Part shown: piece after piece, positions 58,916 to 64,000 of the stretch
Numbering within the stretch: the first letter of the stretch is position 1
Layout: every line of letters starts with the position of its first letter
From: Segatella copri
GTDB lineage: Bacteria; Bacteroidota; Bacteroidia; Bacteroidales; Bacteroidaceae
Reading direction: 5' to 3'
Length of the DNA stretch: 64,000 nucleotides
NCBI RefSeq assembly: GCF_009494395.1
Contig: NZ_VZCB01000101.1
Coordinates: forward strand, 124,001 to 188,000
Made by a program: the position numbers and the translations under genes
The notes under the pieces: generated by a model
Database searches by the model: none
Told to the model about the DNA's origin: nothing
The model's input: only the letters and a program-made list of their open reading frames with translations

Positions 58916-59662
58916 TTATTCCGCCTGCTCCTTGAGAAATTCCTCAGCTCTCTGCAAGTCTTCCGGGGTATCGATACCTACGGTCTCTACGTCTGTAGTT
59001 CCCACCTTAATCTTATAACCGTTCTGCAACCATCTGAGCTGCTCCAGACTCTCCGCAATCTCCAGCGAACTCTGTGGCAACTGGGTCACTTCTCTGAGCA
59101 CTTCCTTGCGATAGGCATAGATGCCCAGGTGCTTGAGATAAGGGAAATGGCTAAGCCAATCCTTGCGTTCCTTGCCACGAACGTAAGGAATTACGCTGCG
59201 CGAGAAGTAGAGAGCAAAGCCCTGATTGCTGACAGCAATCTTTGGACTATTTGGATTCTCAACAGCTTCCATCGAGGTGAAAGCCTTGCCCAATGTAGCA
59301 ATCTGAGTGGTTGGGTCGTCGAAGCAATGACAGATGGTATCCAGCTGACTCTTAGCAACAAAAGGTTCATCTCCCTGAACGTTTACGATAACGTCCCAAT
59401 CGCCGCCAATCTTCTCGATAGCTTCTTCGATGCGGTCGGTACCGCTCTTATGGTCGGTGCGGGTCATGACAGCCTTGCCGCCAAATGCTTCAACAGCCTT
59501 GAAGATGCGTTCGTCGTCAGTAGCAACGTATGCTTCTTCCAGTACTGCAGCCACTTTTTCATAAACATGCTGTATAACTGGCTTGCCGCCCAACATGGCG
59601 AGAGGCTTGCCAGGGAAACGCGTAGAGGCGTATCTTGCTGGTATAATTCCTATGAATTTCAT
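58916..59662 (-). CDS. kdsB: 3-deoxy-manno-octulosonate cytidylyltransferase
   Basis: 248 residues with the start at the ATG ending at 59662 (MKFIGIIPARYASTRFPGKP); the frame runs 63 bp further up but that part contains the promoter. This CMP-Kdo synthetase activates Kdo for lipopolysaccharide inner-core synthesis. Signatures are IIPARYASTRFPGKPL, VNVQGDEPFV and SRSVIPYVR. Length is normal. The enzyme is cytosolic and shows that the cell makes Kdo-containing LPS. Confidence 0.96.
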   Translation of the reverse strand: MKFIGIIPARYASTRFPGKPLAMLGGKPVIQHVYEKVAAVLEEAYVATDDERIFKAVEAFGGKAVMTRTDHKSGTDRIEEAIEKIGGDWDVIVNVQGDEPFVAKSQLDTICHCFDDPTTQIATLGKAFTSMEAVENPNSPKIAVSNQGFALYFSRSVIPYVRGKERKDWLSHFPYLKHLGIYAYRKEVLREVTQLPQSSLEIAESLEQLRWLQNGYKIKVGTTDVETVGIDTPEDLQRAEEFLKEQAE

Positions 59663-59714
59663 AATCTTATTCTCTTTATTTTTATTGTCAACGCTTATAT
59701 GTTTATTACGAACG

Positions 59715-59746
59715 CAAAAGTACAATATTATTTTGTATTGACCAAA
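59715..59746 (-). promoter_or_regulatory. Promoter for kdsB
   Basis: On the minus strand TTTG (59743-59746), a 20 bp spacer and TACTTTTG (59715-59722), perfect to consensus, 52 bp before the ATG. Confidence 0.8.
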
Positions 59747-59873
59747 TTATTTTATGCAAATTATACTTTCCGAAAACGTCTATTTATCATAATACACGTT
59801 AATATTTTAAGATAGAGATAATATAAAGTAATAAAAAAAAACAAAACCAATATGTTATTTACGGATTTCTTTG

Positions 59874-59881
59874 TACCTTTG
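59874..59881 (+). promoter_or_regulatory. -7 element for hrpB
   Basis: TACCTTTG fits TAnnTTTG, 31 bp before the hrpB ATG. No clear TTTG lies at the proper distance. Confidence 0.6.
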
Positions 59882-59912
59882 CAGAAAGTAATTTTAGATT
59901 AGTATAAACGAT

Positions 59913-62492
59913 ATGAACACTGATAGACTTTTCAGTCAGGCAGGAAATTTGCCTGCATACCAGATTGCCGATGCAGTCAATCAGAAATTGGCGGAATCAT
60001 CCAATCTCGTCATTACTGCGCCACCTGGAGCCGGCAAATCAACCTTGCTGCCACTTACCATTCTCAACGCATGCAATGGCAAGATTCTCATGTTGGAACC
60101 GCGCCGGCTGGCTGCTCGTCAGATAGCTGAACGAATGGCCAGTATTTTGGGCGAATCTGTTGGCAAGACGGTTGGCTATCGCGTACGCTTCGAAAATAAG
60201 ACGTCTAAAGATACTCGCATCGAAGTTCTCACTGAAGGAATCCTCACGCGTATGCTGGTGAATGATCCCACGTTGGATGGCGTCAGCATCGTCATCTTTG
60301 ACGAATTTCATGAGCGAAGTATCAATTCAGATCTGGCGCTTGCCTTGACCCGACAAGCTCAGGAGATTATCCGACCTGATTTAAAGATGGTTATCATGTC
60401 TGCAACGATTGATACAACCGCCATTTGCCAAACGCTCCGGGCACCACTCATAGAAAGCCAAGGTAAGATGTTTCCGGTAGAAACCGTCTATGCAGCCGAT
60501 GATGTCAACGCATACGATATGGTTCAGGTAATGGTTGCCACGATAGTCAGGGCCCATCACGATCATCAAGGCGATATTCTGGCGTTTCTTCCTGGCCAGG
60601 GAGAAATCCTGAAATGCGAAGAAATGTTAAACGGAATAATAGCCAAGGCTGATGATTCTTCTGCTGATAATATGTGGGCAGCCACAACCGTCTATCCGCT
60701 TTACGGCAATCTCTCGCCGGAGAAGCAGCGAAGCGCCATTGCTCCCTCACAGGAAGGAAGCCGAAAAATCGTTCTTGCAACCCCTATCGCCGAAACTTCG
60801 CTTACTATTGAGGGCGTGAGAATCGTGGTTGATTCCGGACTCTGCAGAAAGCTGGTCTATGATAACCGAACCGGACTCAGCCAGCTGAAGACTGTACGAA
60901 TCAGCAAGGATATGGCTACCCAGCGAAGAGGTCGTGCCGGACGAGTAGCTGAAGGTATCTGCTACCGTCTCTGGACGCAGACCTCAGAACATCTGATGGA
61001 AGATCAGCGCCGTCCAGAAATAGAAGATGCAGATCTCGCTTCAATGGTTCTGGATATTGCTGCCTTTGGAGAAAACAACCCTGAATCCCTACCCTGGTTC
61101 ACTCAGCCACCTACCGCTAATCTGCTGTCAGCAAAGAGTTTACTCGTTTCTCTCAGAGCCATTCGGGAAGATGGAAGCATCACAGCTCTTGGCAAGGAAA
61201 TGGCATTCCTACCCTGTCATCCACGCATTGCCCGCATGATGCTGAACAGAAATTCCGCAGCTTTGGCCTGCGATATTGCAGCGCTATTGGAAGAGAAAGA
61301 CCCGATGAGCGAATCTTCTGATACGGATCTCGCCTTAAGAATCTCCATCCTTCGTTCGCAGCGCAGGAAATCGAACCTGGGAAGATGGAACCGCATCGCA
61401 CAGATTGCGCAGGAATACCGCAGAATGCTCAGAATCAAGGAAGATAATGGAGAGATAGATGCTGAGGAAGTGGGCAGTCTGATAGCCCAGGCTTATCCGG
61501 AGCGCATCGCCAGGGCGGTGGATAATATTGGCAATTTCCGCATGGCAAACGGCAATACGGTCTTCATCGACAAGTCTGATGCGATGTCTGCACAGGAATG
61601 GATAGCCATCGCTTCGCTCAATTCTGCCAGCTGCAACGAATCTGCATCCGGCAAATCTGTTTCCGGCAAATCTGCTTCCGGTAACGATGCCGGTAGCAAA
61701 GGAAAGGTTTTCCTCTGCGCTCCCGTCGCTGTCAGAGACCTGCCATTTACGGAGGTTGAAAACATCTCCTGGGACAGTAAAGCAGGAATGGTGAAGATGC
61801 AGATGGAACAACGCATAGGCAAGCTGGTGATTGACAGCAAGCCGATTCAGAATGCGGATAAGCAGCAGATCATTGACATCATCTGCACCGCAGCCAGAAA
61901 AGACGGACTCAGCATGTTCGACTGGAACGAAAGCGTACAGCGCCTACAGCGACGTGTAGCGAAGGTGAGCGAATGGCATCCCGAATTGGAGATACCCGAC
62001 CTTTCAACAGAAAAACTCCTATCGACCGCTGCCGACTGGCTCCCTTTCTATCTGGAGGATACAGGGCGAGTGAGGACCAGCATCAGCGAGATGAAGAAAA
62101 TCAATCTTGAGGAAGCCTTGTGGGCACTCATCCCATACGATGTTCAGCAGGAGATAGAGCGCCTCGCCCCTACCCACCTCCGTGTTCCTTCGGGCAGCAA
62201 CATCCGCATCGACTACCGCCAGGGCGCAGAAGCCCCTGTTCTGAGTGTGCGTCTGCAGGAATGCTTCGGAATGACAGAGACGCCGACGGTGAATGATGGT
62301 AAGCAGCCGCTGCTGATGGAGTTGCTTTCACCGGGATTCAAGCCGGTGCAGTTGACTCAGGATCTCCACAGTTTCTGGGAAGGAACCTACTTCGAAGTGC
62401 GCAAGGAGCTCAAGCGCCGATATCCGAAGCATTTCTGGCCTGAGAACCCGCTGGAAAGCGAAGCTGTAAGAGGAGTAAAGAAGAAGAAATAG
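59913..62492 (+). CDS. hrpB: ATP-dependent helicase HrpB
   Basis: 859 residues of the DEAH family. Motif I is TAPPGAGKSTLLPL (about residue 36), motif II DEFHERS, motif III SATID and motif VI QRRGRAGRVAEG. HA2 and the C-terminal HrpB domain follow. The usual motif II DExH is DEFH. HrpB is an RNA/DNA helicase of uncertain role in the cell. It has a short Ser/Gly-rich repeat insert at about 577-591 (see the repeat at 61641-61685). Single gene, divergent from kdsB, ending at a bidirectional terminator. Confidence 0.94.
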   Translation: MNTDRLFSQAGNLPAYQIADAVNQKLAESSNLVITAPPGAGKSTLLPLTILNACNGKILMLEPRRLAARQIAERMASILGESVGKTVGYRVRFENKTSKDTRIEVLTEGILTRMLVNDPTLDGVSIVIFDEFHERSINSDLALALTRQAQEIIRPDLKMVIMSATIDTTAICQTLRAPLIESQGKMFPVETVYAADDVNAYDMVQVMVATIVRAHHDHQGDILAFLPGQGEILKCEEMLNGIIAKADDSSADNMWAATTVYPLYGNLSPEKQRSAIAPSQEGSRKIVLATPIAETSLTIEGVRIVVDSGLCRKLVYDNRTGLSQLKTVRISKDMATQRRGRAGRVAEGICYRLWTQTSEHLMEDQRRPEIEDADLASMVLDIAAFGENNPESLPWFTQPPTANLLSAKSLLVSLRAIREDGSITALGKEMAFLPCHPRIARMMLNRNSAALACDIAALLEEKDPMSESSDTDLALRISILRSQRRKSNLGRWNRIAQIAQEYRRMLRIKEDNGEIDAEEVGSLIAQAYPERIARAVDNIGNFRMANGNTVFIDKSDAMSAQEWIAIASLNSASCNESASGKSVSGKSASGNDAGSKGKVFLCAPVAVRDLPFTEVENISWDSKAGMVKMQMEQRIGKLVIDSKPIQNADKQQIIDIICTAARKDGLSMFDWNESVQRLQRRVAKVSEWHPELEIPDLSTEKLLSTAADWLPFYLEDTGRVRTSISEMKKINLEEALWALIPYDVQQEIERLAPTHLRVPSGSNIRIDYRQGAEAPVLSVRLQECFGMTETPTVNDGKQPLLMELLSPGFKPVQLTQDLHSFWEGTYFEVRKELKRRYPKHFWPENPLESEAVRGVKKKK
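61641..61685 (+). repeat. Three 15 bp tandem repeats inside hrpB
   Basis: TCTGCATCCGGCAAA, TCTGTTTCCGGCAAA and TCTGCTTCCGGTAAC stand in tandem and encode SASGK-SVSGK-SASGN. The repeat keeps the frame, so copy number can change without breaking the gene. Confidence 0.8.
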
Positions 62493-62511
62493 AAACAAGA
62501 ATATAGAAAAC

Positions 62512-62555
62512 AAAAAAGGATTGCAAACCTCATTATGAAGTATGCAATCCTTTTT
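62512..62555. terminator. Bidirectional terminator between hrpB and the ribosomal genes
   Basis: AAAAAGGATTGCA (62513-62525) pairs with TGCAATCCTTTTT (62543-62555), 17 nt loop. It is A-rich on the left and T-rich on the right, good for both convergent units. Confidence 0.85.
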
Positions 62556-62602
62556 AAATTTTATATCTTCTTCAGATGAACTGAATACTCAATAGCTTGA
62601 GA

Positions 62603-62761
62603 TTAGTCCTTGAAGAAATCCTTAACAGCCTCGTTAGGTACCATCTTCTCATCGAAAACATAAGCACCAGTCTTAGGGCTCTTAACCATCTTGATAACCT
62701 TTGTATATGCGCGACCATCCATGTTACCTTCGTGGAGGGTAGCGACCGCTTTCTTTGCCAT
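62603..62761 (-). CDS. DUF4295 small protein of the ribosomal cluster
   Basis: 52 residues, starting MAKKAVATLHEGNMDGRAYT at the ATG ending at 62761 and ending VKDFFKD. It is a Lys-rich small protein of the DUF4295 family, found in Bacteroidota just after rpmB and rpmG. It lies 45 bp after rpmG on the same strand. Position and charge suggest a ribosome-associated function; this is inference. Confidence 0.88.
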   Translation of the reverse strand: MAKKAVATLHEGNMDGRAYTKVIKMVKSPKTGAYVFDEKMVPNEAVKDFFKD

Positions 62762-62806
62762 AGTCTATTAAAATTGATAAAATTGTTTATAAACTTGTAA
62801 GCTAGC

Positions 62807-62995
62807 TTACTTAATCTCCTTGTGAAGAGTCATCTTCTTAAGGATTGGGTTGTACTTCATCAACTCAAGACGCTCAGGAGTGTTCTTACGATTCTTAGTA
62901 GTCACGTAACGACTTGTACCTGGCATACCACTGTTCTTATGTTCAGTGCACTCGAGGATAACCTGTACTCTATTACCTTTTGCTTTCTTTGCCAT
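62807..62995 (-). CDS. rpmG: 50S ribosomal protein L33
   Basis: 62 residues, opening MAKKAKGNRVQVILECTEHK. The usual L33 core is complete (YVTTKNRKNTPERLELMKY). Only one Cys is left (LECTEH) instead of the four of zinc-binding forms, so this is a zinc-free L33. It starts 5 bp after the rpmB stop and is followed by DUF4295 in one transcript. Confidence 0.96.
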   Translation of the reverse strand: MAKKAKGNRVQVILECTEHKNSGMPGTSRYVTTKNRKNTPERLELMKYNPILKKMTLHKEIK

Positions 62996-63000
62996 GATAT

Positions 63001-63264
63001 TTATTCTCCTATAACTTTAATGTCCTTCCAATCTACATAGCCCTTCTTCACTGCCTGATTAAGTGCAGCGTCAAGACCTACTTTGTTAATAAGACGAAGA
63101 CCAGCAGCGCTGATCTTGAGGCTAATCCAGCAACCCTCCTCTACATAGTAGAATTTCTTGCTGAAGAGGTTAACGTCAAAGCTTCTCTTTGTACGGTGCT
63201 TTGAGTGAGACACATTACAACCTAACTGTGCCTTCTTACCTGTAATTTGACAAATCTTAGACAT
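63001..63264 (-). CDS. rpmB: 50S ribosomal protein L28
   Basis: 87 residues. It starts MSKICQITGKKAQLGCNVSH, typical of L28, then RTKRSFDVNLFSKKFYY and the C-terminal LRLINKVGLDAALNQAVKKG. It has two Cys near the N-terminus, but not a complete zinc site. First gene of the rpmB-rpmG-DUF4295 unit, with a consensus promoter about 55 bp upstream. Confidence 0.97.
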   Translation of the reverse strand: MSKICQITGKKAQLGCNVSHSKHRTKRSFDVNLFSKKFYYVEEGCWISLKISAAGLRLINKVGLDAALNQAVKKGYVDWKDIKVIGE

Positions 63265-63316
63265 TTCTATCTTTAATTTTCTAATTCGTTAATTATTACC
63301 TATTCCAAACAGAGTG

Positions 63317-63347
63317 CAAAATTACAAAATAATTCGGTAATAACAAA
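63317..63347 (-). promoter_or_regulatory. Promoter for the rpmB unit
   Basis: On the minus strand TTTG (63344-63347), a 19 bp spacer and TAATTTTG (63317-63324). Confidence 0.75.
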
Positions 63348-63349
63348 AT

Positions 63350-63380
63350 AATCCCTAAAAGAACGGTGTCTTTTAAGGAT
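63350..63380 (-). terminator. Hairpin after the CinA-type gene
   Basis: AATCC-C-TAAAAGA pairs with TCTTTTA-A-GGATT around a 6 nt loop. On the minus strand it is followed by ATTTTGTTATT. It lies immediately upstream of the rpmB promoter, whose -33 starts 3 bp after it. Confidence 0.65.
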
Positions 63381-63411
63381 TATTAATACTTTATCTGCCA
63401 AAATTAGCAAT

Positions 63412-63924
63412 TTATGCCTCTTTTTTCAGTTCTTCTGTATGTTCCTTGAGGAAATCCAACATGCCCTTAAGCGCTGTATTTGTGGCGATTGCGAGATTGA
63501 TGTCACGACCGAAATCTTCTGTGAGTTTTACCACGCGAACATCATCCTTGTTGCCATAACCTACATAGATAGTTCCCACAGGAATGGCTGGAGTACCACC
63601 TGTAGGACCAGCGCAACCTGTGGCTGAAATGGCGAAGTCTACATTCAGGGTCTTGATGGCACCCAGCACCATCTCTCTAGCCACTTCCTCGCAAACGGCA
63701 GTCTGCTCCTCCAGCACCTCATGGCTCACGCCCAGGAGATTCTCCTTCACCTCGTTGGTATAGCTTACTACGCCACCCTTGAAGTAATTGCTGGCACCTG
63801 GTAATGAGATGATTGCCTCGGCGATACGACCACCTGTGCAGCTCTCTGCTGTACCCACTGTCTTGTCACTGTTGTAGAGCATCTCCTGAATGCCCTTACT
63901 CAATATCTTTGTTTCAAATTCCAT
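63412..63924 (-). CDS. pncC: CinA C-terminal-domain nicotinamide mononucleotide deamidase
   Basis: 170 residues, only the amidohydrolase half of CinA. Motifs are TAESCTGGRIAEAII, with the catalytic Ser, and ISATGCAGPTGGT. The enzyme turns NMN into nicotinate mononucleotide, salvaging pyridine nucleotides. The short form without the N-terminal MoaB-like domain is common in Gram-negative bacteria. Its position directly before the ribosomal genes matches other Bacteroidota. Confidence 0.93.
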   Translation of the reverse strand: MEFETKILSKGIQEMLYNSDKTVGTAESCTGGRIAEAIISLPGASNYFKGGVVSYTNEVKENLLGVSHEVLEEQTAVCEEVAREMVLGAIKTLNVDFAISATGCAGPTGGTPAIPVGTIYVGYGNKDDVRVVKLTEDFGRDINLAIATNTALKGMLDFLKEHTEELKKEA

Positions 63925-63951
63925 TCTGAATTAAAATATATAATGTATAAC

Positions 63952-63999
63952 TTACTTAAACGTTACTTTAGAATAAGCTGGCAGGTCGATGGTAGCGAA
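63952..63999 (-). CDS. C-terminal end of an unidentified gene
   Basis: The minus strand at the window end reads FATIDLPAYSKVTFK before a TAA (63952-63954). The rest lies outside. It is too short to identify; in related genomes tsaD often stands before the CinA-type gene, so it may be tsaD, but that is only a guess from recalled gene order. Stop-to-start spacing to the CinA-type gene is 27 bp. Confidence 0.4.
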   Translation of the reverse strand, partial: FATIDLPAYSKVTFK

Positions 64000-64000
64000 C

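Overview
The window is a 64 kb stretch of a Bacteroidota chromosome, most likely Prevotella or Segatella. The evidence is the protein complement (DUF4835, DUF3127, DUF5686, DUF5119, DUF3575, DUF4295, a Mfa-like fimbrillin, a short primary sigma factor) and promoters of the Bacteroidetes type (TTTG, 19-20 bp, TAnnTTTG) in front of many genes. No tRNA, rRNA, CRISPR array, prophage or insertion sequence was found. Most of the region is core chromosome, with a few accessory or fast-changing patches.

Layout. 1-16 kb: mnmE (3' end cut off), a uridine phosphorylase, a serpin lipoprotein, a run of minus-strand genes (degenerate trypsin-TPR protein, recN, DUF4835, coaBC, DnaQ-like exonuclease, dnaN), a divergent DUF3127 protein with an SSB-like C-terminal tip, then an MFS transporter, nudC and a 5'-nucleotidase. 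16-19.9 kb: short DnaJ-type chaperone, zinc-ribbon membrane protein, GH25 lysozyme, conserved unknown. 19.9-26 kb: hexuronate catabolism; uxaA, an NhaC antiporter and a LacI regulator face kdgK and eda, which together turn altronate into pyruvate and glyceraldehyde-3-phosphate. 26-31 kb: a three-gene signalling cassette with a 1197-residue double-kinase protein, an atypical response regulator and a membrane protein. 31-34.2 kb: fimbria-like operon (DUF3575, DUF5119, fimbrillin) whose first gene carries an in-frame amber stop. 34-39.8 kb: ABC-F protein, tcdA, a 520 bp intergenic region full of repeats, a phosphoribosyltransferase, YitT and DedA membrane proteins. 39.8-46.3 kb: glnS, a candidate small RNA, lipoprotein, PAP2 phosphatase, LTA-synthase-like sulfatase, AraC-type regulator, small sigma factor. 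46.4-59.7 kb: AddB/AddA-like nuclease-helicase pair, DUF5686 outer-membrane protein, rpoD, a MORN-GH25 protein, tilS and kdsB. 59.9-64 kb: hrpB, ribosomal genes (rpmB, rpmG, DUF4295), a CinA C-terminal-domain amidase and the tail of one more gene.

The strongest candidate for something undescribed is the 26-31 kb cassette. Its large protein carries two kinase-like halves that look complementary: the first has intact ATP-binding motifs but no phospho-accepting His in its H-box, and the second has an HExxxxP-type H-box but a decayed ATP-binding domain. Other observations worth checking are the SSB-like tip on the DUF3127 protein beside dnaN, the candidate small RNA at 41.77-41.86 kb, a 172 bp element with perfect 32 bp terminal inverted repeats, two periodic intergenic repeat arrays (21 and 22 bp), the amber codon in the fimbrial operon, and two places where a terminator and the next promoter are interleaved.
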